Source: an uncultured Clostridia bacterium (GTDB lineage Bacteria; Bacillota; Clostridia; Oscillospirales; Acutalibacteraceae). Taken from it: a stretch of 64,000 bases of DNA. Below, one piece after another: positions 42,832-51,201 of the stretch. Below the pieces are notes generated by a model that saw only the letters and a program-made list of their open reading frames with translations, was not told the origin of the DNA and made no database searches. Where the stretch lies: the NCBI GenBank assembly GCA_944385055.1, contig CALWVT010000001.1, positions 62,001 to 126,000 on the forward strand. Direction: 5' to 3'. The position numbers and the translations under genes are program-made. How positions within the stretch are numbered: the stretch's first letter is position 1; each line of letters starts with the position of its first letter.

Positions 42832-43827
42832 ATGTTCGACGAGTACGCAACCACTTCTTCGTTTTGGTCAGACATTCCCATCGGCCCAATCATTTTGATT
42901 GCCCTGGTCATTGTCGTTTTGATTATCCTGATTGCAAACATCAAGGTGGTCCCGCAGGCGCGCGCCTATGTGATCGAGCGCCTGGGCGCCTACCGCGTCA
43001 CGTGGGAAACGGGTCTGCACTTTAAAATCCCGTTCATCGAAAAAGTTTCCAAAATCGTCTCGCTCAAAGAGCAGGTCGTCGACTTCCCGCCGCAGCCGGT
43101 TATTACGAAGGACAACGTCACGATGCAGATCGATACGGTCATCTATTTCCAGGTGACGGACCCGAAGCTCTACACGTACGGCGTCGAGCGCCCGCTCTCC
43201 GCGATCGAGAATCTCTCGGCCACGACGCTGCGCAACATCATCGGCGACCTGGAACTCGACCACACCTTGACGAGCCGCGATTTTATCAATACGAAAATCC
43301 GCACGATTCTCGATGAGGCGACCGACGCCTGGGGCATCAAGGTCAACCGCGTCGAATTGAAGAATATCCTGCCGCCGACGGAAATCCAGGATTCCATGGA
43401 GAAGCAGATGAAGGCCGAGCGCGAGCGCCGCGCGAAGATCCTTGAGGCCGAGGGCCGCAAGCAGAGCGCCATCCTCGTCGCGGAAGGCGAAAAGGAGAGC
43501 ATGATCCTGCGCGCCGACGCCGACAAGGAAGCCGCCATCCGCCGCGCCGAAGGCCAGGCCGAAGCCATCCGCGAGGTGCAAAGCGCATACGCGGACGCGC
43601 TGAAAATGTTAAATGCGGCGAATCCTTCCGACCGCGTCATCGCCTTAAAGAGCCTCGAAGCGTTCCAGAAGGCCGCCGACGGCCGCGCCACAAAGCTGAT
43701 TATCCCGTCCGATATCCAGGGCCTGGCCGGCCTTGCCACCTCGATTCAGGAAGTTTTGACGCCGCCGGCCGAACAGCCGGAGAAGCCGTCTTCCCAGCAG
43801 CCGGACACGGCGCCGTTGGCGCAATAA
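42832..43827 (+). CDS. SPFH/band 7 protein (stomatin/QmcA-like)
   Basis: 331-residue membrane-scaffold protein. One N-terminal helix (IGPIILIALVIVVLIILIANI) is followed by the SPFH domain, VVPQARAYVIERLGAYRVTWETGLHFKIPF, and LDHTLTSRDFINTKIRTILDEATDAWGIKVNRVELKNI. A coiled coil rich in Glu/Lys/Arg/Ala follows (KQMKAERERRAKILEAEGRKQSAI). The C-terminus is Pro/Gln-rich. It probably oligomerises in the membrane with NfeD. GAGAGGAGC precedes the ATG. Confidence 0.95.
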   Translation: MFDEYATTSSFWSDIPIGPIILIALVIVVLIILIANIKVVPQARAYVIERLGAYRVTWETGLHFKIPFIEKVSKIVSLKEQVVDFPPQPVITKDNVTMQIDTVIYFQVTDPKLYTYGVERPLSAIENLSATTLRNIIGDLELDHTLTSRDFINTKIRTILDEATDAWGIKVNRVELKNILPPTEIQDSMEKQMKAERERRAKILEAEGRKQSAILVAEGEKESMILRADADKEAAIRRAEGQAEAIREVQSAYADALKMLNAANPSDRVIALKSLEAFQKAADGRATKLIIPSDIQGLAGLATSIQEVLTPPAEQPEKPSSQQPDTAPLAQ

Positions 43828-43874
43828 ATGGAAGCTGCGAACGCGAAATTTTGTGCGAAAATCGGAATCCCCCC

Positions 43875-43903
43875 TTGCATTTCCCTGCGTTTTCCCCTAC
43901 AAT
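43875..43903 (+). promoter_or_regulatory. Sigma-A promoter of the pur operon
   Basis: TTGCAT (43875-43880) and TACAAT (43898-43903) are 17 bases apart. Transcription should start near 43910, 210 bases before purE. Confidence 0.8.
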
Positions 43904-43909
43904 AAGAGG

Positions 43910-44022
43910 AGAATCAGCGGAAAGGGAGGGTGCTAACAGATGCATGCGCGCTTTTTCCCGTCCGCAAACAGGAAACAAATTGGAGACTGCCCCTTTTTTT
44001 GAAAGGGCGCAGTCTCTTTTTT
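43910..44022 (+). promoter_or_regulatory. Attenuator leader of the pur operon
   Basis: First comes a long hairpin: GCGGA (43917-43921) with TCCGC (43961-43965), plus AGGGA with TCCC. It covers a good ribosome site (AAAGGGAGGG) and an ATG at 43940. Then a strong intrinsic terminator: GAGACTGCCCCTTT with AAAGGGCGCAGTCTC, followed by TTTTTT (43983-44022). The stop codon of the mini-ORF falls in the terminator loop. The purine operon therefore looks controlled by termination 100 bases before purE. I see no purine, PRPP or ppGpp riboswitch core that I recognise. Confidence 0.65.
43940..44002 (+). CDS. Possible 20-residue leader peptide
   Basis: An ATG with AAGGGAGGGTG upstream opens a 20-codon frame (MHARFFPSANRKQIGDCPFF) whose stop TGA lies in the terminator loop. 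The placement suits a translation-sensing attenuator, but the residues show no obvious purine-related bias. Chance is possible. Confidence 0.3.
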   Translation: MHARFFPSANRKQIGDCPFF

Positions 44023-44120
44023 GTCCACGGTGCGTTTTCTCCATTACGGTGGGAAGACGCCGCGTGCTTTTTGGGAAAACAGCAAGTCTATCGGAGTTTT
44101 TGAAAGGAGTCTTACCGCGT

Positions 44121-44624
44121 ATGGAGCAAAAGAAAGTAGCCGTCATTATGGGGAGCGACAGCGATTTCCCCACGGTCAAAAAGGCCGTCGCCGAGTTAAA
44201 AGCCCTCGGCATCCCGTATGAGGCGCACGTGTTAAGCGCGCACCGCACGCCGGACGGCGCCATCGCGTTCGCAAAGCAGGCCAAGGCCGCGGGCTTTGGC
44301 GTGATTCTCGCGGCCGCCGGCATGGCCGCGCATCTGGCCGGCGTTTTGGCCGCCAACACGACGCTGCCGGTCATCGGCATCCCGATGAAGTCCGAAAATT
44401 TAGGCGGGATGGAGGCGTTGCTCGCGACGGTCCAGATGCCAAGCGGCATCCCCGTGGCGACGGTCGCCATCGACGGGGCAAAGAACGCCGCCATTTTGGC
44501 AGCCGAAATTTTGGCCTTGAGCGACGAGGCCCTTGCCGCACGCCTGCAGCAGGCCCGCGTCGAGATGGCCGAAGAGATCGCGAAAAAGGACGCCGCCCTG
44601 CAGGAAAAGCTCAACGACATTTGA
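44121..44624 (+). CDS. purE: N5-carboxyaminoimidazole ribonucleotide mutase PurE
   Basis: 167-residue class I PurE, rearranging N5-CAIR to CAIR in purine synthesis. VAVIMGSDSDFPTVKKAV is the nucleotide-binding loop; HVLSAHRTPDG holds the catalytic His; AAAGMAAHLAGVLAANTTLPVIGIPM completes the site. The ATG at 44121 has AAAGGAG ten bases upstream. PurK, its usual partner that makes N5-CAIR, is not adjacent. First gene of a six-gene purine operon, 41 bases before purM. Confidence 0.97.
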   Translation: MEQKKVAVIMGSDSDFPTVKKAVAELKALGIPYEAHVLSAHRTPDGAIAFAKQAKAAGFGVILAAAGMAAHLAGVLAANTTLPVIGIPMKSENLGGMEALLATVQMPSGIPVATVAIDGAKNAAILAAEILALSDEALAARLQQARVEMAEEIAKKDAALQEKLNDI

Positions 44625-44665
44625 AACGATAAGGGCGCAAAACCAGAGGAGGTTATGGGAAATCC

Positions 44666-45712
44666 ATGAATCGAAACAGTTTCAGCGACAGCTATAAGGC
44701 CGCGGGCGTCGATGTGACGGCCGGCTACCGTTCGGTCGAACTCATGAAACAGGACGTCGCGCGCACGGAAATCCCCGGCGTGCTCAGCGGCATCGGCGGT
44801 TTCGGCGGGCTTTTTAAGCCGGCCTTTTCCGAGATGCGCGAGCCGGTGCTCGTCAGCGGCACCGACGGCGTCGGCACGAAGCTCAAGATTGCGTTTTTGC
44901 TCGACCGCCACAACACGATCGGCATCGACTGCGTCGCCATGTGCGTCAATGATATTTTGTGCTGCGGCGCAAAGCCGCTGTTTTTCCTCGATTACATTGC
45001 CTGCGGGAAAAACGTGCCGGAAAAAATCGCGGCCATCGTCTCGGGCGTTGCGGAAGGGTGCGTGCAGTCCGGCTGCGCGCTCATCGGCGGCGAAACGGCC
45101 GAGCATCCGGGCATGATGCCCGAAGCGGAATATGACCTTGCGGGCTTCTGCGTCGGCATCGTCGATAAGGCGAAGATTTTGGACGGCAGCCGCCTGCGCG
45201 AGGGCGACGTGCTCATCGGCCTGCCGAGCTCCGGCGTCCATTCCAACGGCTTTTCGCTCGTGCGCAAGGTGTTCTCGATCGACGAGAACCCCGGCTGCGT
45301 CAACGAATTTGTCCCCGAGCTCGGCCAGACGCTCGGCGAGTGCCTGCTGACCCCCACCAAGATTTACGTCAAACCCATGCAGGCGCTGTTTGCGAAGGTC
45401 ACGGTCAAGGCCGTCTCCCACGTGACCGGCGGCGGTTTTTACGAGAATATTCCGCGCATGCTAAAGCCGGGCCTCACCGCGAAGATTGACCGCGCCGCGT
45501 TAAAGATTCCGCCCATTTTCGAGCTGCTCCAGAAGACCGGCGCGATTTCCGACCACGACATGTTCAATACGTTCAATATGGGCGTCGGCATGTGCCTCGC
45601 GGTCGCAAGCCAGGACGCGCAGAAAGCGCTCGACACGCTCAAGGAGGCCGGCGAGGACGCCTACGCCCTCGGCGAGATCGTGTCCGGGGACGAGGGGGTC
45701 GTGCTGTGCTGA
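44666..45712 (+). CDS. purM: AIR synthetase PurM
   Basis: 348-residue phosphoribosylformylglycinamidine cyclo-ligase, closing the imidazole ring with [22 protein letters not shown] starts the family core. [53 protein letters not shown] is the ATP/metal region. [18 protein letters not shown] and [15 protein letters not shown] follow. GAGGTT-type site upstream. Its stop overlaps the GTG start of purN by seven bases. Confidence 0.98.
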   Translation: MNRNSFSDSYKAAGVDVTAGYRSVELMKQDVARTEIPGVLSGIGGFGGLFKPAFSEMREPVLVSGTDGVGTKLKIAFLLDRHNTIGIDCVAMCVNDILCCGAKPLFFLDYIACGKNVPEKIAAIVSGVAEGCVQSGCALIGGETAEHPGMMPEAEYDLAGFCVGIVDKAKILDGSRLREGDVLIGLPSSGVHSNGFSLVRKVFSIDENPGCVNEFVPELGQTLGECLLTPTKIYVKPMQALFAKVTVKAVSHVTGGGFYENIPRMLKPGLTAKIDRAALKIPPIFELLQKTGAISDHDMFNTFNMGVGMCLAVASQDAQKALDTLKEAGEDAYALGEIVSGDEGVVLC

Positions 45713-46356
45713 ACATTGCCGTGCTCGTCTCCGGCGGCGGGACGAATCTGCAGGCGCTTTTGGACGCGCAGGCGCGCGGGGAAATCCCCGGCGGCCGCAT
45801 TACGCTCGTCGTCGCGAGCCGCCCGGACGCGTTTGCGCTCACGCGCGCCGAAAAAGTAGGGGTCCCCACGGCCGTGCTGCGCCGCAAATCGTTTGAGAGC
45901 CAGGCCCAATACGACGAAGCGCTGCTCTCAATCCTTCGCGAAAACGAGATCGGCCTGGTCGTCCTGGCCGGCTTTATGACAATCATCAGCCCGACCGTCA
46001 TCCACGCCTATGAGAACCGGATTTTAAATATCCATCCGTCCTTAATTCCGTCGTTCTGCGGCGAGGGCTTTTACGGCCTGCACGTCCACGAAGCTGCCCT
46101 CGCGCGCGGCGTCAAGGTGACGGGCGCGACGGTCCATTTTGTCAATGAAATCTGTGACGGCGGGCCGATCGTGCTGCAAAAGGCCGTCGAGATTCAGCCC
46201 GGCGACACGCCGGAAGTCCTGCAGCGCCGCGTCATGGAACAGGCCGAGTGGAAACTTCTGCCGAAAGCCGTCGCGCTGTTCTGCGCCGGCCGGCTGCAGG
46301 TGAAGGACGGCCGCGTGGAAATCCTGCCCGCGCCAGATCAAAAGGAGGAGCCGTAA
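45706..46356 (+). CDS. purN: GAR transformylase PurN
   Basis: 216-residue phosphoribosylglycinamide formyltransferase, using 10-formyl-[18 protein letters not shown] is the phosphate loop; [25 protein letters not shown] holds catalytic Asn and His; [22 protein letters not shown] holds the catalytic Asp. The start is a GTG inside the purM end; no ATG fits the conserved N-terminus. A Cys follows the IPSF motif where G/F is usual. IMP cyclohydrolase follows three bases after its stop. Confidence 0.96.
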   Translation: MLNIAVLVSGGGTNLQALLDAQARGEIPGGRITLVVASRPDAFALTRAEKVGVPTAVLRRKSFESQAQYDEALLSILRENEIGLVVLAGFMTIISPTVIHAYENRILNIHPSLIPSFCGEGFYGLHVHEAALARGVKVTGATVHFVNEICDGGPIVLQKAVEIQPGDTPEVLQRRVMEQAEWKLLPKAVALFCAGRLQVKDGRVEILPAPDQKEEP

Positions 46357-46359
46357 ATT

Positions 46360-47100
46360 ATGCAGTTAAAACCGCTTTCACAGGCCCTTTCGGCCTGCAC
46401 GTACCCGGGCCGCGGCATCATTTTGGGCCGCAGCGCGGACAACCGTTTCGCCGCCATCGCCTATTTTATCATGGGCCGCAGCGAAAACAGCCGCAACCGT
46501 GTGTTTGAGCCCACCGAGGACGGCATCCGCACAAAGGCATTCGACGAGAGCAAGATGACCGACCCGTCTTTGATTATTTATCACCCCGTTCGCCGCTTTG
46601 CGGGGAAATGGATCGTCACAAACGGCGACCAGACCGACACGATCCGCGATTTCATGGCCGAAGGCAAGTGCTACCGCCACGCGCTTTTGACGCGCACATT
46701 TGAGCCGGACGCGCCGAACTTTACCCCGCGCATTTCGGGCATCGTAAAGCCGAACGGCGATTTCGTGCTCTCCATTTTAAAGAGCGAGGAAAATGACCCC
46801 GCGACGACCTTGCGCACGTTCTTTGAGTATGAATCCCCGAAGCCGGGCCAGGGCCGCTATCTCCACACGTACCAGGGCGACGGCAATCCGCTGCCGAGCT
46901 TTGAGGGCGAACCGGAGCGCGTCACGGTCGAAGGCACGCTTTCGGATTTCACAAAGACCGTGTGGGGATCCTTAAACGCGGAAAATAAGGTCTCGCTTTA
47001 CACGTGCTTTGTGGAGCTGTCGAGCGGGGAAGGCCAATGGAAAATCGTCAACAAATACACAGCCCCGGGCGAGAGCCCGGAGAAGGAGGGACAGGCATGA
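46360..47100 (+). CDS. Stand-alone IMP cyclohydrolase
   Basis: 246-residue protein of the IMP_cyclohyd family, which closes FAICAR to IMP, the last step of purine synthesis. It is unrelated to the N-terminal half of ordinary PurH. Marks are YPGRGIILGRSADNRFAAIAYFIMGRSENSRNRVF, then LIIYHPVRRF, VTNGDQTDTI, and FTPRISGIV. AAAAGGAGG precedes the ATG. The stop overlaps the next gene (ATGA), which encodes the transformylase partner. This is the split arrangement seen in some Clostridia and, for the cyclohydrolase fold, in archaeal PurO. Confidence 0.92.
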   Translation: MQLKPLSQALSACTYPGRGIILGRSADNRFAAIAYFIMGRSENSRNRVFEPTEDGIRTKAFDESKMTDPSLIIYHPVRRFAGKWIVTNGDQTDTIRDFMAEGKCYRHALLTRTFEPDAPNFTPRISGIVKPNGDFVLSILKSEENDPATTLRTFFEYESPKPGQGRYLHTYQGDGNPLPSFEGEPERVTVEGTLSDFTKTVWGSLNAENKVSLYTCFVELSSGEGQWKIVNKYTAPGESPEKEGQA

Positions 47101-48272
47101 ACGAACTGCCGTTAAAATATGGGTGCAACCCGAACCAGAAACCCGCGCGCGTCTTTATGCAGGACGGCTCCGACCTGCCGATTACGGTCCGCAACGGCCG
47201 CCCGGGCTATATCAACCTGCTCGATGCCTTGAATTCCTGGCAGCTTGTGCGGGAGTTAAAGGCCGCAACGGGCCTGCCGAGTGCGGCGTCGTTTAAGCAC
47301 GTCAGCCCGGCCGGCGCCGCCGTCGCAACAGAACTGTCCGACACGCTCAAAAAGGTGTTTTTCGTCGACGACCTCACGCTCTCGCCGCTCGCGAGTGCCT
47401 ACGCGGCCGCGCGCGGCGCGGACCGCATGTCCTCTTACGGCGACTGGGCCGCGCTGTCCGACGTGTGTGACAAGGAAACGGCGCTTTTGTTAAAGCGTGA
47501 AGTCAGCGACGGCGTCATCGCGCCCGGCTACACGGACGAAGCGCTCGAGATCTTAAAGCAGAAGCGCAAGGGCTCCTACTGCGTCATCGAGATTGACCCC
47601 GCCTACGAGCCCGCCGCCATTGAGCACAAGGATGTGTTCGGCATCACGTTCGAGCAGGGGCACAACAACTTTCAAATCGATGAGAGCCTTTTCGAAAAGA
47701 TCCCGACGAAGAATAAAGACTTGCCCGAGGCCGCAAAGCGCGACCTGATTCTGTCCTTGATTACGCTCAAATATACGCAGAGCAACTCCGTCTGCTACGT
47801 CAAGGACGGCATGACGATCGGCGTCGGCGCCGGCCAGCAGAGCCGCATCCACTGCACGCGTTTGGCCGGCAACAAGGCCGATGTCTGGTGGCTGCGCCAG
47901 CATCCGAAGGTGCTCGCCTTGCAGTTTGTCGACAAGATTCACCGCCCCGACCGCGACAACACGATCGACAACTATATCTCCGACGAATGGGAAGACCTTC
48001 TGTGCACGGACGCATGGAAGCAGTTCCTGAAAGTCAAGCCCGAACCCCTGACGCGTGAGGAGAAAAAGGCCTGGCTTGCGCAAAACCGCGGCGTGTCGCT
48101 CGGCAGCGACGCATTCTTCCCGTTCGGCGACAATATCGAGCGCGCGCGCAAATCCGGCGTCGCCTACGTTGCGGAGCCCGGCGGCTCGATTCGCGACGAC
48201 CACGTCATCGAGACGTGCGATAAATATGGCATCGTCATGGCCTTTACGGGCATGCGCCTGTTCCACCATTGA
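47097..48272 (+). CDS. Stand-alone AICAR transformylase
   Basis: 391-residue phosphoribosylaminoimidazolecarboxamide formyltransferase, equivalent to the C-terminal half of PurH. LKYGCNPNQKPARVF and GRPGYINLLDALNSWQLVREL open the fold. ASFKHVSPAGAAVA holds the catalytic Lys-His pair. SNSVCYVKDGMTIGVGAGQQSRIHCTRLA and SDAFFPFGDNIERARKSGVAYVAEPGGSIRDDHVI finish it. No MGS-like cyclohydrolase domain is present; that job is done by the preceding gene. The start overlaps the upstream stop by four bases. Confidence 0.96.
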   Translation: MNELPLKYGCNPNQKPARVFMQDGSDLPITVRNGRPGYINLLDALNSWQLVRELKAATGLPSAASFKHVSPAGAAVATELSDTLKKVFFVDDLTLSPLASAYAAARGADRMSSYGDWAALSDVCDKETALLLKREVSDGVIAPGYTDEALEILKQKRKGSYCVIEIDPAYEPAAIEHKDVFGITFEQGHNNFQIDESLFEKIPTKNKDLPEAAKRDLILSLITLKYTQSNSVCYVKDGMTIGVGAGQQSRIHCTRLAGNKADVWWLRQHPKVLALQFVDKIHRPDRDNTIDNYISDEWEDLLCTDAWKQFLKVKPEPLTREEKKAWLAQNRGVSLGSDAFFPFGDNIERARKSGVAYVAEPGGSIRDDHVIETCDKYGIVMAFTGMRLFHH

Positions 48273-48288
48273 GGAGGCATTTCGCAAA

Positions 48289-49560
48289 ATGAAAATTCTC
48301 GTAGTCGGCGGCGGCGGCCGTGAGCACGCCGTCATCCGCAAATTGATGGAGAACCCGCGCGCGGAAAAGATCTACTGCGCGCCCGGCAACGGTGGGATCG
48401 GCTGTGACGCCGAGAATGTCCCGATTGCCGCGACGGATGTCGAGGGCATGGTCGATTTCGCCGTCAAAAACCACATCGACCTCGTCTGCGTCACGCCCGA
48501 CGACCCGCTCGCCGCGGGTATGGTGGATGCGCTGCAAAAGGCCGGTGTGCGCGCGTTTGGCCCGAACAAGGCCGCCGCGCAGATCGAAGCGAGCAAGGTC
48601 TTCAGCAAGCGCCTGATGAAGACGTACAACATCCCCACAGCGGCCTATGAAGTGTTCAGCGACGCAGACGAGGCAATCGCGTTTATCCGCCGGCGCGGGG
48701 AATACCCCGTCGTCGTCAAGGCCGACGGCCTGGCGCTCGGCAAGGGTGTCCTGATCGCGCAGAATGAGGAGGAGGCCGTCGCGGCCGTCAAGACGATCAT
48801 GGAGGACCACGCGTTCGGCGCGGCCGGCAACCAGATCGTCGTCGAGGAATTTTTGACCGGCCCCGAGGTCAGCGTCCTCGCGTTTACGGACGGCAAGACC
48901 TTAAAGCCGATGGTCAGCAGCAAAGACCACAAGCGTGCCTTAGACGGCAACCAGGGCAAGAATACGGGCGGCATGGGCACCATTAGCCCGAACCCCGACT
49001 ATACCGACGAGATGGCCGCGCGCTGCATGCAGGAAATTTTCCTGCCGACCGTCCACGCGATGAACGCCGAGGGCAGGCCGTTTTGCGGCTGCCTCTATTT
49101 CGGCCTGATGCTCACGCCGAACGGCCCGAAGGTCATCGAATATAACTCCCGCTTCGGCGACCCGGAAGCCCAGGTCGTGCTGCCGCGCCTCGAGACGGAC
49201 CTCGTCGATATCATGGAGGCGACGATCGACGGCACGCTTGCGGACCTCGACATCCGCTGGAAGCCCGGCGCCTGCGCGTGCGTCGTCATGGCCAGCGGCG
49301 GCTACCCGGAATCGTACCAGAAGGGCTTCGAAATCCACGGCCTCGACGCGAACGGCCAGCTCGACGGCATGGACGGCGTGACCGTCTACCACGCCGGCAC
49401 AAAGCGCGAGAACGGCAAATTCTACACGAACGGCGGCCGCGTCCTCGGCGTCACATGCACGGGACAGACGCTCGACGAGGCGCTCGACAAGGCGTATGAA
49501 GCCGTCGGCCGCATCACGTGGGAAGGCGTGCATTACCGCCGCGATATTGGCCGCGCCTAA
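48289..49560 (+). CDS. purD: GAR synthetase PurD
   Basis: 423-residue ATP-grasp ligase joining phosphoribosylamine and glycine. MKILVVGGGGREHAVIRKL starts the first domain. FSKRLMKTYNIPTAAY and VVKADGLALGKGVLIAQNEEEA form the ATP grasp. GGMGTISPNPDYTDE and EYNSRFGDPEAQVVLPRLETDL carry the substrate and metal residues. GAGGAGG lies upstream. Last gene of the purine operon; purF, purL, purC, purB and purK are not in the window. Confidence 0.98.
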   Translation: MKILVVGGGGREHAVIRKLMENPRAEKIYCAPGNGGIGCDAENVPIAATDVEGMVDFAVKNHIDLVCVTPDDPLAAGMVDALQKAGVRAFGPNKAAAQIEASKVFSKRLMKTYNIPTAAYEVFSDADEAIAFIRRRGEYPVVVKADGLALGKGVLIAQNEEEAVAAVKTIMEDHAFGAAGNQIVVEEFLTGPEVSVLAFTDGKTLKPMVSSKDHKRALDGNQGKNTGGMGTISPNPDYTDEMAARCMQEIFLPTVHAMNAEGRPFCGCLYFGLMLTPNGPKVIEYNSRFGDPEAQVVLPRLETDLVDIMEATIDGTLADLDIRWKPGACACVVMASGGYPESYQKGFEIHGLDANGQLDGMDGVTVYHAGTKRENGKFYTNGGRVLGVTCTGQTLDEALDKAYEAVGRITWEGVHYRRDIGRA

Positions 49561-49641
49561 TGTCCGGCTTGCGCGGCGTTTGCGCAAAGCATGCCGGAAA
49601 GCTCTCCAAATTCCGGCCTCCCAAAAGGCCAAAACCCATGA

Positions 49642-49695
49642 AAAGCGCTGATTTTTCAAAAAGCGCTTACGAAGCGAAAAAAAGCCCTGTATAAT
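49642..49695 (+). promoter_or_regulatory. Promoter with dyad upstream of the DUF2798-like gene
   Basis: TATAAT at 49690-49695 has a weak TTACGA -35 at 49667-49672 (17-base spacer). A dyad AAAGCGCT...AGCGCTT (49642-49668) ends on the -35, a likely operator. Confidence 0.5.
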
Positions 49696-49700
49696 AAAAG

Positions 49701-49812
49701 TATCAAAGAAAGCGGCGCCATCCCGGCGCGGCCGATATGCCAGGGCGTACAACGCAGTGAGATCAAAAGCAGTGGATCGCAGCGAGTTGGGGCGATGCCG
49801 CTGCTTTTTTTG
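49701..49812 (+). ncRNA. Folded, terminated leader RNA before the DUF2798-like gene
   Basis: After the promoter comes a GC hairpin (GGCGCC / GGCGCG region, 49713-49730) and then a copy of GCAGTGAGATC (49754-49764). A very strong terminator follows: AAAAGCAGTGGATCGC with GCGATGCCGCTGCTTTTTTT (49765-49812), containing a second GCAGTG-GATC. The transcript is either an attenuated leader for the gene at 49873 or a free RNA of about 110 bases. It may also end read-through from purD. I do not recognise a known riboswitch. Confidence 0.5.
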
Positions 49813-49872
49813 ATGCCTATCTTTTCATTACACAAGGCTATTTATTAAAATTTCAAGAAGGAGAGGGCTTCT

Positions 49873-50358
49873 ATGCCGCAGAACAAAAGAGAGAGTATCA
49901 TTTTTACCGTGATGATGTGCTTCGTCATGGTGTTTTGGATGAGCATGTACAACGTCGCGCTGAATATGGGCGGGCTGTCGATCGAAAGCATCCAGGCGGG
50001 CTGGCTCGGTTTCCCGATTGCGTACATCTACGCGATGTGCTTTGACTGGTTTTTGGTCTCCAAGATTGCAAAGTGGTTTTCGTTCCGCTTTATCGTCAAG
50101 CCGACGTCGAAGCCGCTGCACATCATTCTCTCGATCTCGAGCTGCATGGTCGTGCAGATGGTCATCGTCATGTCGTTCTACGGCGCTTTGGAGCTGTGCT
50201 TCGAGGGCCATATCGGCTGGGATGCGCTGGTTATGACGTGGCTTACGAACATCCCGAAGAATTTTATCATGGCCCTGCCGTTCCAGCTGCTTGTCGCCGG
50301 CCCGCTTGTGCGCAAGCTGTTCCGCAAAGCGTTCCCGGAAGGCAAGGTTTTGGCCTGA
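49873..50358 (+). CDS. DUF2798-like four-helix membrane protein
   Basis: 161-residue membrane protein with four hydrophobic helices: IIFTVMMCFVMVFWMSMYNVAL, IQAGWLGFPIAYIYAMCFDWFLV, LHIILSISSCMVVQMVIVMSFYGAL and, near the end, NIPKNFIMALPFQLLVAGPLVRKLFRKAF. The pattern, with PLVR..F near the C-terminus, fits DUF2798. No catalytic motif is visible and the function is unknown. GAAGGAGAGGG precedes the ATG. It sits alone behind a terminated leader, so its expression is probably conditional. Confidence 0.8.
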   Translation: MPQNKRESIIFTVMMCFVMVFWMSMYNVALNMGGLSIESIQAGWLGFPIAYIYAMCFDWFLVSKIAKWFSFRFIVKPTSKPLHIILSISSCMVVQMVIVMSFYGALELCFEGHIGWDALVMTWLTNIPKNFIMALPFQLLVAGPLVRKLFRKAFPEGKVLA

Positions 50359-50396
50359 ATTTCCCCCTAAACGGCTTACGCAAATTTTTTGCATGC

Positions 50397-50436
50397 AAAA
50401 GGCGCCCGCTTGCGCAAAAGCGGGCGCCTTTTTTCT
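50397..50436 (+). terminator. Terminator after the DUF2798-like gene
   Basis: AAAAGGCGCCCGCTT pairs with AAGCGGGCGCCTTTTTT around GCGCA. Confidence 0.9.
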
Positions 50437-50472
50437 TTTGTTTTTCACCGGTTTGCGTGTGAGGGGAGCGGC

Positions 50473-50523
50473 AAAAAGAAACCGTCCGGCAAGAAGGACT
50501 CCCAAATCCTCCTGCCGGACGGC
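50473..50523 (-). terminator. Terminator of the ireB unit
   Basis: Read on the minus strand, CCGTCCGGCAGGAGGAT pairs with the matching GTCCTTCTTGCCGGACGG arm and is followed by TTTCTTTTT. Confidence 0.88.
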
Positions 50524-50528
50524 TTTCT

Positions 50529-50819
50529 TTATTTTGCCAGGGCTCTCGTCAGCCAGGCATCGGCAATGTCCATTGCCAGGTACAAACCGGGTTTTTCGCT
50601 GGTTTTGACGATCTGTTTGCGGTTATGCGCCGTCGGTTCCGTCAGCATCAGCTGTACGCTGACCTTGTCGGCCACCGGCAGGTCCTTCACCTTTTTCGTA
50701 CTCTTGATCTCCAAGCGGCAGACGTACTTGTCTTTCATGCTCCCATAATACAGCACGTTGCCACAGCGCACCAGCGGCTTCCCCTTATACATGGGGAATT
50801 TCGGCTCTTGATCGCTCAT
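50529..50819 (-). CDS. Conserved-looking small protein, function unknown
   Basis: 96-residue soluble protein, rich in Lys and charged residues (PMYKGKPLVRCGNVLYYGSMKDKYVCRLEIKSTKKVKDLPVADKVSVQLM). The composition suggests a small beta-rich fold. I do not recognise the family. AAGGAGG lies eight or so bases before the ATG, and the gene begins 35 bases after ireB on the same transcript. In most Firmicutes ruvX follows ireB; here this gene takes that place. No signal peptide or metal motif apart from two cysteines. Confidence 0.7.
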   Translation of the reverse strand: MSDQEPKFPMYKGKPLVRCGNVLYYGSMKDKYVCRLEIKSTKKVKDLPVADKVSVQLMLTEPTAHNRKQIVKTSEKPGLYLAMDIADAWLTRALAK

Positions 50820-50854
50820 TTCGCATCCTCCTTCAGGGCGGCGCAACGGGCGGC

Positions 50855-51100
50855 TCACGCTCCGAGATACGACTTGACAAGCACCTGGAGCAGTTCGTCG
50901 CGGTCGATCCGGCGGATCAAGCTGCGCGCATTGTTATGGGTGGTGATATACGTCGGGTCTTCAGAGAGGATATAACCCACGATCTGGCTGATCGGATTGT
51001 ATCCTTTCTCCTGCAGTGCCTTGTACACCTGCGTCATGATGGTCCGGATATTTTCTTCACGGTTTCCCTGTAGCGAAAAGGTCATGGTTTTATCCTGCAT
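50855..51100 (-). CDS. ireB: IreB-family regulatory phosphoprotein (UPF0297)
   Basis: 81-residue protein. [66 protein letters not shown] matches the IreB family along its whole length. In Enterococcus IreB is phosphorylated by the PASTA kinase IreK at Thr residues near the N-terminus and tunes cephalosporin resistance; a Thr is present in that region here. GGGAGGTG precedes the ATG. It has its own promoter at 51127-51155. Confidence 0.95.
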   Translation of the reverse strand: MQDKTMTFSLQGNREENIRTIMTQVYKALQEKGYNPISQIVGYILSEDPTYITTHNNARSLIRRIDRDELLQVLVKSYLGA

Positions 51101-51126
51101 GAAAACACCTCCCGTTTCCGTCTATT

Positions 51127-51155
51127 ATCATACACCCAACCCCAAAGAAATGCAA
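51127..51155 (-). promoter_or_regulatory. Sigma-A promoter for ireB
   Basis: On the minus strand TTGCAT (51150-51155) and TATGAT (51127-51132) are 17 bases apart, 26 bases before the ATG. Confidence 0.78.
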
Positions 51156-51201
51156 GGTGTGTTTCGCAAACGTGACAAAAAGGTTAGACTTTTGTCGGGT
51201 T

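Noticed and set aside
43910..44022. Known purine or PRPP/ppGpp riboswitch upstream of purE
   Set aside because: I could not find the conserved core bases of these classes; only the hairpin and terminator are supported.
49701..49812. Fluoride (crcB) riboswitch because of a GGCGATG string
   Set aside because: The remaining conserved fluoride-riboswitch bases are missing and GGCGATG is part of the terminator arm.
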